Shown here one piece after another: positions 1 to 7,019 of a DNA stretch of 32,482 nucleotides. This DNA comes from Variovorax sp. WDL1 (GTDB lineage: Bacteria > Pseudomonadota > Gammaproteobacteria > Burkholderiales > Burkholderiaceae_C). Under the pieces are notes generated by a model. It did no database searches. It saw only the letters and a list, made by a program, of their open reading frames with translations, and was not told where the DNA came from. The translations under genes and the position numbers were made by a program. The stretch spans positions 1 through 32,482 of the forward strand of contig NZ_LMTS01000138.1 in NCBI RefSeq assembly GCF_001541225.1, read 5' to 3'. Position 1 is the stretch's first letter, and the number at the start of each line of letters is the position of its first letter.

Positions 1-672
1 GATGTCACGCCGAATCCTGGCGTCACGAGCTTTGCTGAGTTGGTCTTCAACCTGCGCTATCCGAATCATTATTCGGATCAAGAGGCTGGGCTCTTCTATA
101 ACGTGAATCGGACCTATGGACCGGATCGTGGTCGCTACACCCAGGGCGATCCCAGCGGGCTTGCTGGTGGGCTCAACAGATTCGTGTATGTGTCGAACGA
201 TCCTCTTGGTTGGTACGACGACAACGGCCTCGAACAGAAAAAGCCGATTCCATACATAGCGCCAGCTTCACCTATTGCTGGCGGCGGAATGAGAGGCTCG
301 CAATGGCGCTCCATGCCTTCGGATCTGCAGCCCTTTACGATCCCGATGGCCGGGGGCAAGGGTGGTGCGGGGGCTGGCAGAGGAATGATGGGGTTGCCCG
401 ACTGCCCGCCAATCCCCAAGCCATCGCTCTCCGCGCACAAAGACGCGTTGAGACAAGTCCACAACGAGGTGGGCCCATTACCCAAGGGCGAACCAGGCAA
501 GTTTGGATCGCCTCAGGCTGGCGATTCGAAAAAGGGATACCGATTGGACCCACCTCACAATGGAGTAGCCCAAGGTGATGCCGAGTCAAAATATCACCTC
601 AACTGGTGGGACTACTCGACTGGCAAACGAGGAAACGGCGGCAGGAGTGGCGCAATTCCTATCGAGGACTGA
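1..672 (+). CDS. RHS repeat polymorphic toxin, C-terminal part (5' end outside window)
   Basis: The reading frame is open from base 1, so only the last 223 residues are present. Residues about 15-65 match the RHS-associated core that closes the RHS shell (YNVNRTYGPDRGRY, then GDPSGLAGG, then NDPLGWYDDNGL). After the core comes a Gly/Pro-rich linker and a variable tip of about 80 residues (GYRLDPPH, NWWDYSTGKRG, SGAIPIE). In RHS proteins the shell is conserved and the tip is the toxin, released into a neighbouring cell by a type VI or related system. The tip resembles short nuclease tips seen at the ends of RHS and CdiA proteins, but I cannot name its family with confidence. The gene directly downstream (3-bp gap) is the expected immunity gene. 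Confidence 0.88.
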   Translation, partial: DVTPNPGVTSFAELVFNLRYPNHYSDQEAGLFYNVNRTYGPDRGRYTQGDPSGLAGGLNRFVYVSNDPLGWYDDNGLEQKKPIPYIAPASPIAGGGMRGSQWRSMPSDLQPFTIPMAGGKGGAGAGRGMMGLPDCPPIPKPSLSAHKDALRQVHNEVGPLPKGEPGKFGSPQAGDSKKGYRLDPPHNGVAQGDAESKYHLNWWDYSTGKRGNGGRSGAIPIED

Positions 673-675
673 CAC

Positions 676-1116
676 GTGGACAAACTGAAGATCGAAAACT
701 ATCTGAAAGCGTTCCCCGGGGCTGTCTTTCCCGAATATCAACCGCTTAGCGCCGCCTCCGCTGCGATGCTTAGAGACCGCCTCAAGAGGCGCTTCAACAT
801 CGCAACAGATGCTGATCCATTGACCGTTGCCCGAGAACTCGATGCTCTGGGTGTGGTGTGGGCCGGATTCAATGCGCAAGACGAGACTTTCCAAGTCAGC
901 AAAGTCCTGGCTTCAGCTCACATTGCTGTCCGCGAACACGCGTACGTCAATTGGTATCGATATGACGATATCGACAAGATTCGATTCGACGATTTGGATC
1001 GATCTTTGATTGATCTGTGGTACCCGGGCGCCGATGACATCGATATCTTTGACGACTCACTGGACTGGGTGTTGTCCATTTCCCACCATGGTTCAGTCAA
1101 GCTAGCTGTAGCGTGA
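676..1116 (+). CDS. Putative immunity protein for the RHS toxin
   Basis: A 146-residue, strongly acidic protein that starts with GTG three bases after the RHS stop codon, which implies translational coupling. Its C-terminal half is rich in Asp (DDIDKIRFDDLDRS, then GADDIDIFDDSLDW), a charge pattern common in immunity proteins that cover basic nuclease tips. No signal peptide or membrane segment is visible. The position immediately behind an RHS toxin tip is the main reason for the call; I do not recognise the family. The role as an antitoxin is inference from context. Confidence 0.65.
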   Translation: MDKLKIENYLKAFPGAVFPEYQPLSAASAAMLRDRLKRRFNIATDADPLTVARELDALGVVWAGFNAQDETFQVSKVLASAHIAVREHAYVNWYRYDDIDKIRFDDLDRSLIDLWYPGADDIDIFDDSLDWVLSISHHGSVKLAVA

Positions 1117-1267
1117 TGCCAACTCCAACGCAAGGTTCGGAGCACTTGAACCGGGTAGAGGTATTCAATGCATCGGTGATGCCTTGTGAGGCTCGATTCA
1201 CACGACCGCTTGATCAGTTCCAACGGCACCAAAATGAGCTCTGCACATATCCGACTTGAGAAGGTAG
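1117..1267. other. Non-coding or degraded spacer between immunity gene and toxin remnant
   Basis: No convincing gene is seen. The frame that encodes the toxin tip just downstream is closed by a TAG at 1265-1267, so this stretch may hold the scrambled upstream part of a displaced toxin cassette. I cannot recognise any protein similarity in it. Confidence 0.4.
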
Positions 1268-1480
1268 ACGGATGCGGCCGGGAGCATCACAAGGCACGAG
1301 ACCTACGCCCCCAACCCGCGCAACCCCACGGGTTGGGATAAGGCGCAGAGCACGGACGTTACCGGCAGGCCGCACTTTGACAAGACAACGGGTACCTACG
1401 TCCCCACTCCGCACACGCAAGGGCCGGCGGTGCCGGGTGGCGTGCGGCCTGCGACTCCAGACGAACTTCCAAGGAGAAGG
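1268..1480 (+). pseudogene. Orphan toxin tip (type 24-like) of a displaced RHS/polymorphic toxin
   Basis: A frame of about 70 codons without a start codon or shell domain, ending with TGA just before the Imm53 gene. Its residues include YAPNPRNPTGWDKA, DVTGRPHFDKTTG, VPTPHTQGP and VPGGVRPATPDELP. This pattern of proline-rich blocks and the GGVRPA-PDE ending is what I know from the C-terminal end of polymorphic toxin type 24 proteins. In RHS loci, old tips are pushed downstream when a new tip recombines onto the shell. The fragment therefore looks like the silent former tip whose immunity gene (1485-1778) is retained. Family assignment is from memory of the motif, not from a search. Confidence 0.66.
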
Positions 1481-1484
1481 TGAG

Positions 1485-1778
1485 ATGAACACGCTGTCCC
1501 GACTGTCTCGGTGGTTCGAAGAACAGTGCAATGGTGAATGGGAGCACACCTATGGTGTCTCTATCGAAACCCTCGACAACCCGGGTTGGACGGTCCGAAT
1601 TGATTTGCAAGAGCTCGACGTCAAGCTCCCGCAATTCGTGCCTCTTAAAGTGGAGCGCAGTGAGGTCGACTGGATCAACTGCAAGGTAGAGGAAGAAGCT
1701 TTTGTTGCTTTCGGCGGGTCTTCAAACCTTGATGAGATCGTGACAGTCTTCCTGGATTGGGCCACCGCCAGAAGTTGA
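1485..1778 (+). CDS. Imm53 family immunity protein
   Basis: A 97-residue protein with a good ribosome binding site (AAGGAG at 1471-1476). It carries the Imm53 pattern: L-x2-WFEEQCNGEWEH at residues about 7-20, GVSIETLDNPGW in the next block, then DWINCKVEE and a closing VFLDWA. Imm53 proteins neutralise tips of contact-dependent polymorphic toxins in the cytoplasm. It lies four bases behind the orphan type 24-like tip and is very likely its partner. Keeping an intact immunity gene beside a broken toxin protects against siblings that still carry the active tip. An ATG further upstream in the same frame (1272) would read through the toxin remnant and is rejected as a start. Confidence 0.87.
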   Translation: MNTLSRLSRWFEEQCNGEWEHTYGVSIETLDNPGWTVRIDLQELDVKLPQFVPLKVERSEVDWINCKVEEEAFVAFGGSSNLDEIVTVFLDWATARS

Positions 1779-1991
1779 ACGACTTCTGGGAAGTCCGGAT
1801 CGGATTTGCACCTACATGCCGACGGCTGGCGGGCCGATGCCGGTGGCTGCGTGTTCAACGGCCAGATCTACGCGGTCAGCAGCGCCGGAACATCTGGCAG
1901 TGGGCCTACTGCCAAGCACCGGTTCGGCGCCCCCCACTCAGTTCACGCGCGCATGAAAGCGGGATTGTTCAGGGCGGACTATGGAGTTGTG
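1779..1991. other. Intergenic stretch without recognised gene
   Basis: About 210 bases between the Imm53 gene and the 3' end of the leftward MaoC gene. Both strands were read; short frames exist but none shows a ribosome binding site with a recognisable product. It marks the border between the toxin remnants and the catabolic island. Confidence 0.4.
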
Positions 1992-2864
1992 TCAGGAGGC
2001 AAGAACCGCGCGGCCATTCGCAAGCACCTGCACACCACGCTCCTTCACGCTCGCATTAAAGGCGATCTCCTCGCCGTCCTGCCGCCAGCAGTCCAGCACC
2101 AAGGTCTCGCCGGGATACACCGGCGAGGTCAGGCGTGCGCGGATCGACTTCAGCCGCGAGGCATCGTGCCCGCAGAACTGCGCGAGGATGCCGCGGCACG
2201 CGTTGCCGTAGGTGGCAAGTCCATGCAGGATGGGCCGGGGGAAGCCCGCCTTGGCCGCCACGGCCGGATCGACGTGCAGCGGGTTGGTGTCGCCGGAGAG
2301 CCGGTAGAGCAGCGCCGCGTCGGCGCGGGTCGGCAGCTCGATCGTCGTGTCCGGCGCCGAGTCCGGCGTCGCGAGTGCGGCGGGTGCGGGCTCGTCGCCA
2401 CCGCCGTTCTTCGAGAAGCCGCCATCGCCGCGCAGGAACAGCACCATCTCCACGGTGGCGACACGTCGGCCATCCGCCTCGTCGGCGAGCGTCTTCTCCA
2501 CATGCATCACCGCCCCCTTGCCCTCGCCCTTGTCGACGATGCGGGTGACACGGCTCTCGCCGATCAGCGTGCCCGCGGCTGGCAGCGGCGAATGGACAGT
2601 CACGGCCTGCTCGCCGTGCACCAGCTTCACGAAGTCGATGCCCAGTTCCTTGCGCTCGCGCATCCAGAAGCCGGGCGAGGCCAGCACCGCCGCCATCGTG
2701 GGGACGGCGCTGAGTTCCTTCTCGTAGACGAAGCGCAGCTCCGCCAGGTTCAGCGGGTCCGCGCCGAAGCCGACGCCCAGCGCATAGAGGATGGTGTCGC
2801 GCTCGGTGTAGGCGTGGCGCACCGGGCCGGAGCGCCAGGCCTTGGTCTTCTCGTAGTCGATCAT
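1992..2864 (-). CDS. MaoC-type (R)-specific enoyl-CoA hydratase
   Basis: A 290-residue double hot-dog protein. The C-terminal half holds the hydratase-2 signature at residues about 187-200 (YRLSGDTNPLHVDP), with the catalytic Asp192 and His197, followed by FPRPILHGLATYG. The N-terminal half is the second, non-catalytic hot-dog that gives room for bulky acyl-CoA substrates, as in eukaryotic-type hydratase 2. It would add water across a 2-enoyl-CoA in a beta-oxidation-like pathway. The chosen start overlaps the stop codon of the upstream crotonase gene (ATGA, 2861-2864), so the two are translationally coupled. The frame is open further upstream, but that part is antisense-like noise inside the crotonase gene. 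Last gene of a leftward three-gene operon. Confidence 0.9.
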   Translation of the reverse strand: MIDYEKTKAWRSGPVRHAYTERDTILYALGVGFGADPLNLAELRFVYEKELSAVPTMAAVLASPGFWMRERKELGIDFVKLVHGEQAVTVHSPLPAAGTLIGESRVTRIVDKGEGKGAVMHVEKTLADEADGRRVATVEMVLFLRGDGGFSKNGGGDEPAPAALATPDSAPDTTIELPTRADAALLYRLSGDTNPLHVDPAVAAKAGFPRPILHGLATYGNACRGILAQFCGHDASRLKSIRARLTSPVYPGETLVLDCWRQDGEEIAFNASVKERGVQVLANGRAVLAS

Positions 2865-3667
2865 TCGCTTCGGTCCTTCTTCGGCCAGCGGAACTGCGCC
2901 GGCTCCTTGGCGGCGAAGCGGCGGATGGCCTCGCGGAAGTACGCGCTGGACGATGCGATGGCCTGCGACGTGGCCTCCATGTCCAGCATGGTGTTGAAGT
3001 CGCTTTGCAGCGTGGCGGCGAGCGCCTGCTTGGACAGGCTGAACGCCGTGGGCGAGGCGCCCTCGAAGCCCCGCGCCAGTTCCATCGCGCGCGCCGACAG
3101 GGCCTCGGGCGGCAGGACCTCCAGGGCGAGGCCCATGCGCACGGCCTCCTCGGCCCCGAACTCGCGCGCCGAGTAGATCAGTTCCTTGGCACGCTGGAGC
3201 CCCACCACGCGGGGCAACTGGTACCACGCACCGACGTCCGGCACCAGGCCGATGCGGTGGAACACCATCGCCAGGCGGGCGCGCGTGCTCACCAGCACGA
3301 GATCGGCGTAGAGCGCGATGCTGAGCCCCGCGCCGAAGGCCACGCCGTCGACCGCGGCGATCAGCGGCTTGTCCAGTGCCATCAGCGCGCGCGCCAGCTC
3401 GGCATAGCGCGCCATGCCCGCGCGGCGCTGCTCCACGGTGCGCGCAGCGCCCTCGCCCATCCCCTTCACGTCACCGCCGGCGCAGAAGTCGCCGCCGGCG
3501 CCGGTGAGCACGACCGCGCGCACATCCTCGTCGGCGCGCAGCGCGCGCAACGCAGCGCTCAGCGCGTCGGTGGTCGGGATGTCGATGGCGTTCTTTGCCG
3601 CGGGCCGGTTCAGCGTGAGGACGGCGACGCCGTCCGTACGCTCCAGGAGGACGCTGTCGTCGGCCAT
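2861..3667 (-). CDS. Enoyl-CoA hydratase/isomerase (crotonase family)
   Basis: A 268-residue crotonase-fold enzyme. The oxyanion-hole block FCAGGDVKGM lies at residues 61-70, the second block IAAVDGVAFGAGLS near 110, and the active-site loop GLVPDVGAWYQLPRVVG near 140, where the usual second Glu is Asp-like (PDVGA). This suggests a hydratase, isomerase or related CoA-ester activity rather than a textbook EchA. The ATG at 3667 is preferred because it lies one base after the SDR stop; a start 27 bases upstream would overlap the SDR gene. A close relative is encoded on the other strand (6106-6903) with the same loop pattern, so the pathway uses two crotonases. Confidence 0.9.
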   Translation of the reverse strand: MADDSVLLERTDGVAVLTLNRPAAKNAIDIPTTDALSAALRALRADEDVRAVVLTGAGGDFCAGGDVKGMGEGAARTVEQRRAGMARYAELARALMALDKPLIAAVDGVAFGAGLSIALYADLVLVSTRARLAMVFHRIGLVPDVGAWYQLPRVVGLQRAKELIYSAREFGAEEAVRMGLALEVLPPEALSARAMELARGFEGASPTAFSLSKQALAATLQSDFNTMLDMEATSQAIASSSAYFREAIRRFAAKEPAQFRWPKKDRSE

Positions 3668-3668
3668 G

Positions 3669-4442
3669 TCAAAGGCTGATGTGGAAGCCGCCATTGACGC
3701 CCAGGTGCTGGCCCGTGATGTAGCTGGAGCCGTCCGACAGCAGATAGCAAACGCTCTTGACCACCTCGCCGGGCGTGGACCACCGGCCCAGCGGGATCTG
3801 CGCGAGCATCTGCTCGCGGAACTTCTCGCCGCGCACCACTTCCGTCATCGGCGTCTCCACCACGCCGAAGCAGATCGAATTGGTGCGGATGTTGTAGCGA
3901 CCCCATTCGCGCGCGGCGGTCATCGTCATGCCCAGCATGCCCGCCTTGGCGGCGGCGTAGTTGATCTGGCCGATCGAGCCCTTGCGCCCGGCGTCCGACG
4001 AGATGTTGACGATCGAGCCGCCCGTCTTGTCCCCGCCCTTGGCGCGCTCCACCATATGGCGGCCGACCGCGCGCATCCAGTAGAACGAGCCGGTGAGGTG
4101 CACGTCGATCACCTCCTGCCACTGCGTGTCGGTCATCTTGTCGATCATGGCCGGGCGGATGATGCCAGCGTTGTTGACCAGGCCATGCACGGCGCCGAAC
4201 TTCGCCACCGCGTCCGCCACCGCGCGGTCGGCCACGGCTGGGTCGGCCACGCTGCCCTGCACCGCGAGCACGCGCGCTTGCGGCAGGGGCGAGACCGCGG
4301 CGTCGAGCGTCTGGCCGTTCAAGTCGACCGCGACCACGTTGGCGCCGAGTTCGATGGCCAGTTCGACGATGCCCTTGCCGATGCCCTGGCCGGCGCCGGT
4401 GACGACGATGGTGCGCCCTTGCAGGCTGACGATGGGGTCCAC
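3669..4442 (-). CDS. SDR family NAD(P)-dependent oxidoreductase
   Basis: A 257-residue classical short-chain dehydrogenase. The cofactor motif TGAGQGIG is at residues 15-22, NNAG at 90-93, the catalytic Ser in NISS at about 147-149, and YAAAK at 162-166. The acidic residue at the end of the second strand (VAVD40) favours NAD over NADP. The start is GTG at 4442 behind a strong ribosome binding site (AAGGAG); upstream codons in frame run through the promoter and are rejected. It is the first gene of the leftward operon with crotonase and MaoC genes, so it probably oxidises a hydroxyacyl-CoA or alicyclic alcohol intermediate. The substrate is not deducible. Confidence 0.92.
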   Translation of the reverse strand: MDPIVSLQGRTIVVTGAGQGIGKGIVELAIELGANVVAVDLNGQTLDAAVSPLPQARVLAVQGSVADPAVADRAVADAVAKFGAVHGLVNNAGIIRPAMIDKMTDTQWQEVIDVHLTGSFYWMRAVGRHMVERAKGGDKTGGSIVNISSDAGRKGSIGQINYAAAKAGMLGMTMTAAREWGRYNIRTNSICFGVVETPMTEVVRGEKFREQMLAQIPLGRWSTPGEVVKSVCYLLSDGSSYITGQHLGVNGGFHISL

Positions 4443-4477
4443 TGTTGCTGCTCCTTGCTTTGCGAGAACGTTGTCCG

Positions 4478-4491
4478 ATGGTTGAACCAAT
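4478..4491. promoter_or_regulatory. Palindromic operator candidate in divergent promoter (site 1)
   Basis: ATGGTTGAACCAAT contains a perfect inverted repeat TGGTT-G-AACCA (4479-4489) in the 86-bp gap between the SDR gene and the thiolase-fold gene. The form TGGT-N3-ACCA is the known pattern of FadR/PdhR-type GntR regulators. A near copy lies before the Rieske oxygenase gene (6967-6980). No such regulator gene is in the window. Confidence 0.6.
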
Positions 4492-4528
4492 GATATCCTA
4501 CCCGCGAACTGTCGCAGGAGCAAATCAC

Positions 4529-5698
4529 ATGACCATCAAACGCAAGGCCTGCATCGCGGGCGCCTACGAACATCCCACGCGCAAGGCCCCCGACAAGACG
4601 GTGGCACAGCTGCATGCCGAATGCGCCCGCGGCGCGCTGCAGGACGCCGGCCTCACCCTGCAGGACGTGGACGGCTATTTCTGCGCCGGCGATGCCCCAG
4701 GCCTGGGTGCCAACAACATGGCCGACTACCTGGGCCTGACCCGGCTGCGCCATGTCGACAGCACCGACACCGGCGGCTCGGCCTACTTGATCCACGTCTC
4801 GCACGCCGCGCAGGCGATCGCCGCCGGCAAGTGCGACGTGGCGCTGGTCACGCTGGCGGGCCGGCCGCGCAGCGAGGGCTCCAGCGGGGTCGCACCGCGG
4901 CTGGTCACGGCCAACACGCCGGACGTCCCGTGGGAGATGCCTTATGCCCCCGTCACGGTCAACATGTATGCGCTGGCGGCGGCGCGCCACATGCACGAGT
5001 ACGGCACCACCAGCGAGCAGCTGGCATGGATCAAGGTCGCGGCCGCGGCGCACGCGCAGCACAACCCGCACGCGATGTTGCGCGAGGCGGTGAGCGTGGA
5101 GGAAGTGCTGGCCTCGCCGATGATCTCGGACCCGCTGCACAAGCTGGACTGCTGCGTCGTCAGCGACGGCGGCGGCGCGCTGGTGGTGGTGCGGCCCGAG
5201 ATCGCGGCCCGGCTCAAGCGCCCGGTGATCAACGTGCTGGGCGCAGGGGAGACCATCAAGGGCCAGCTCGGCGGGCAGGTGGACCTCACCTGGTCCGGCG
5301 CGGCAATCTCCGGCCCGATCGCGTTCGAAGAGGCGGGCGTGCGGCCGGCCGACATCCAGTACGCCTCGATCTACGACAGCTTCACCATCACCGTGCTGAT
5401 GCAGCTGGAGGACCTGGGCTTCTGCAAGAAGGGCGAAGGCGGCCGCTTCGTGGCCGACGGCAACCTGATCTCCGGCGTGGGCAAGCTGCCCTTCAACACC
5501 GACGGCGGCGGCCTGTGCAACAACCACCCGGCCAACCGCGGCGGCATCACCAAGGTGATCGAGGCCGTGCGCCAGTTGCGCGGCGAGGCTCATCCCAAGG
5601 TTCAGGTGCCCGACTGCACGCTGGCGTTGGCACAAGGCACCGGCGGCCTGCTCGGCTCGCGCCACGGCAGCGCCACCCTGATCATGGAAAGGCAATAA
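4529..5698 (+). CDS. Thiolase-fold enzyme of the Ltp/SCP2 type, no evident nucleophilic Cys
   Basis: A 389-residue thiolase-superfamily protein with ribosome binding site CAGGAG. In thiolases the acyl-accepting Cys lies at the start of the helix near residue 80-90; here this stretch reads VDSTDTGGSAY (76-86) with no Cys. The later blocks are kept: YASIYDSFTI with its Tyr residues, the GFCKKGEGG block and CNNHPANRGG with the His. The next gene is a DUF35 Zn-ribbon protein. Thiolase-like/DUF35 pairs include steroid side-chain aldolases (Ltp2-ChsH2 type), which lack thiolase chemistry and cleave by retro-aldol reaction. A lyase in such a complex is therefore as likely as a thiolase. That functional reading is inference. 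It begins the rightward operon. Confidence 0.88.
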   Translation: MTIKRKACIAGAYEHPTRKAPDKTVAQLHAECARGALQDAGLTLQDVDGYFCAGDAPGLGANNMADYLGLTRLRHVDSTDTGGSAYLIHVSHAAQAIAAGKCDVALVTLAGRPRSEGSSGVAPRLVTANTPDVPWEMPYAPVTVNMYALAAARHMHEYGTTSEQLAWIKVAAAAHAQHNPHAMLREAVSVEEVLASPMISDPLHKLDCCVVSDGGGALVVVRPEIAARLKRPVINVLGAGETIKGQLGGQVDLTWSGAAISGPIAFEEAGVRPADIQYASIYDSFTITVLMQLEDLGFCKKGEGGRFVADGNLISGVGKLPFNTDGGGLCNNHPANRGGITKVIEAVRQLRGEAHPKVQVPDCTLALAQGTGGLLGSRHGSATLIMERQ

Positions 5699-5701
5699 GC
5701 G

Positions 5702-6100
5702 ATGACCACTCCTTCCACCGACCGGCCGCTCGCGGCACCTCACGTCGACACCGCCACCGAGTATTTCTGGGCCCGTGCCAAGGAAGGCCAGCTGTGCGCG
5801 AAGCGCTGCACGGACTGCGGCAAGCTCCACTGGTACCCGCGCGCGCTGTGCCCCTTCTGCATGGGCGAGACCGAGTGGTGCGGTGTCTCGGGCAAGGGCA
5901 CGATCTACAGCGTGAGCGTCACGCGCCGGGCCGGGCCCATTCCCTACGCGATCGCCTACGTTGCGCTGGACGAAGGCATCACCATGCTGACCAACATCGT
6001 CGACTGCGACCTCGACGCGCTGAAGATCGGCCAGCGCGTCGCGGTCACCTTCAAGCCGGCCGAGGGCGGCGCGATGGTCCCGATGTTCAAGCCGGCCTGA
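5702..6100 (+). CDS. DUF35 OB-fold/Zn-ribbon protein, partner of the thiolase-fold enzyme
   Basis: A 132-residue protein with an N-terminal helix (EYFWARAKEGQL), a rubredoxin-like zinc ribbon CTDC...CPFC (Cys36, Cys39, Cys50, Cys53) and a C-terminal OB-fold beta barrel (KGTIYSVSVTRR, then YAIAYVALDEG). Such proteins bind acyl-CoA and form obligate complexes with thiolase-fold enzymes encoded beside them. The gene starts three bases after the stop of the thiolase-fold gene, which supports a fixed stoichiometric complex. Confidence 0.92.
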   Translation: MTTPSTDRPLAAPHVDTATEYFWARAKEGQLCAKRCTDCGKLHWYPRALCPFCMGETEWCGVSGKGTIYSVSVTRRAGPIPYAIAYVALDEGITMLTNIVDCDLDALKIGQRVAVTFKPAEGGAMVPMFKPA

Positions 6101-6105
6101 ACCCG

Positions 6106-6903
6106 ATGGAGACGCTGGACTTCTCGGTCGAGAACGACGTCGGCTGGGTGCGCTTCACCCGGCCGGAGATCCACAACCCGCTGGACGTGGCGCTGCGCAC
6201 CGACCTCATGGCCGTGCTGGAGCGCGTGCGCAACGAGCCCCCCGTCCGCGCGCTCGTGCTCACCGGCGGCGCGGGCGCCTTCTGCGCAGGGGGCAACCTC
6301 CACGCACTCCAGGAGCATGCGAACGCCGGCCCGGCCTACTGGCAGCGGCGCATCAACGCGGGCCTCCGGCTCACCGACGACCTGCTGAACCTGGGCTGCC
6401 CCGTGATCGCGGCAATCGACGGGCCGGCCATCGGCGCCGGCTTCGCGCTGGCGCTGTGCGCGGACATGATCCTGGCCAGCCCGCGCGCGAAGTTCGCGAT
6501 GGCGCATCTTCGCCTCGGACTCGTACCCGACCTCGGCGCGCTCTACCTGCTGCCGCGCGTGGTGGGGCTGCAGCGCGCGAAGGAGCTGGTGTTCTCCACG
6601 CGCGACATCGGCGCGGAAGAGGCCCGCGGGCTGGGCATCGTGATGGAAGTGCATGAGAGCGAGGCTTTGGAGGCCCGGGCACGGCAGGTGGCCGAGCACA
6701 TGACCCGCGCCGCGCCGACGGCGGTGGCGCTCGCCAAGGCCATGCTCAACGCCTCGCTCGACGGGGACCGGCAGAGCGCCTTCGCGCTCGAAGCCGCCAG
6801 CCAGGCCGCCGCCTTCGCGGCGCCGGACCCGACGGCGCAGATCGAGGCGCTCCTCGGCAAGCGCAAGCCGGCCTTCGGCGGCCTTGGATCGCCCCGGGGC
6901 TGA
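6106..6903 (+). CDS. Enoyl-CoA hydratase/isomerase (crotonase family)
   Basis: A 265-residue crotonase. It shows TGGAGAFCAGGNLHAL (oxyanion block, residues about 53-68), IAAIDGPAIGAGFALAL and GLVPDLGALYLLPRVVGLQRAKEL. The last block is strikingly like that of the crotonase at 2861-3667 (GLVPDVGAWYQLPRVVGLQRAKEL), so the two are probably paralogues or a functional pair. The ATG five bases after the DUF35 stop is chosen; no strong ribosome binding site is seen, which suggests coupled translation. The long open frame upstream on the same strand is an antisense-type artefact of high GC. Last gene before a terminator hairpin. Confidence 0.9.
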   Translation: METLDFSVENDVGWVRFTRPEIHNPLDVALRTDLMAVLERVRNEPPVRALVLTGGAGAFCAGGNLHALQEHANAGPAYWQRRINAGLRLTDDLLNLGCPVIAAIDGPAIGAGFALALCADMILASPRAKFAMAHLRLGLVPDLGALYLLPRVVGLQRAKELVFSTRDIGAEEARGLGIVMEVHESEALEARARQVAEHMTRAAPTAVALAKAMLNASLDGDRQSAFALEAASQAAAFAAPDPTAQIEALLGKRKPAFGGLGSPRG

Positions 6904-6909
6904 AGCAGG

Positions 6910-6949
6910 AGGCGCGCGCCCTGGGAAAGCGCGAGCGCCTTTTGTTTTT
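6910..6949 (+). terminator. Rho-independent terminator after the crotonase gene
   Basis: AGGCGC (6910-6915) pairs with GCGCCT (6935-6940), and further GC pairs lie inside; the hairpin is followed by TTTTGTTTTT. It separates the thiolase-fold operon from the oxygenase operon, so the latter needs its own promoter. Confidence 0.75.
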
Positions 6950-6966
6950 CTGGATTCAATATTAAC

Positions 6967-6980
6967 ATGGTAGAACCAAT
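6967..6980. promoter_or_regulatory. Palindromic operator candidate before Rieske gene (site 2)
   Basis: ATGGTAGAACCAAT differs from the site at 4478-4491 at one position in 14 and keeps TGGT-N3-ACCA. It lies about 40 bases before the oxygenase start, next to an AT-rich stretch (CAATATTAA) that could be a -10 region. The repeated site suggests both operons answer to the same regulator. Confidence 0.6.
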
Positions 6981-7019
6981 CGCATCTGCCTGACCTCCCC
7001 ACTTTCTACGGAGCCTCCC

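Noticed and set aside
2865..3227. Upstream extension of the MaoC frame to an ATG at 3227
   Set aside because: This part overlaps the crotonase gene in another frame and has no hot-dog similarity; the coupled start at 2864 gives a family-length protein.
4621..6105. Very long open frame upstream of the crotonase at 6106, Arg/Pro/Gly-rich
   Set aside because: It lies in a shifted frame over the thiolase-fold and DUF35 genes; its composition is that of a GC-rich shadow, and only the part from 6106 has family similarity.
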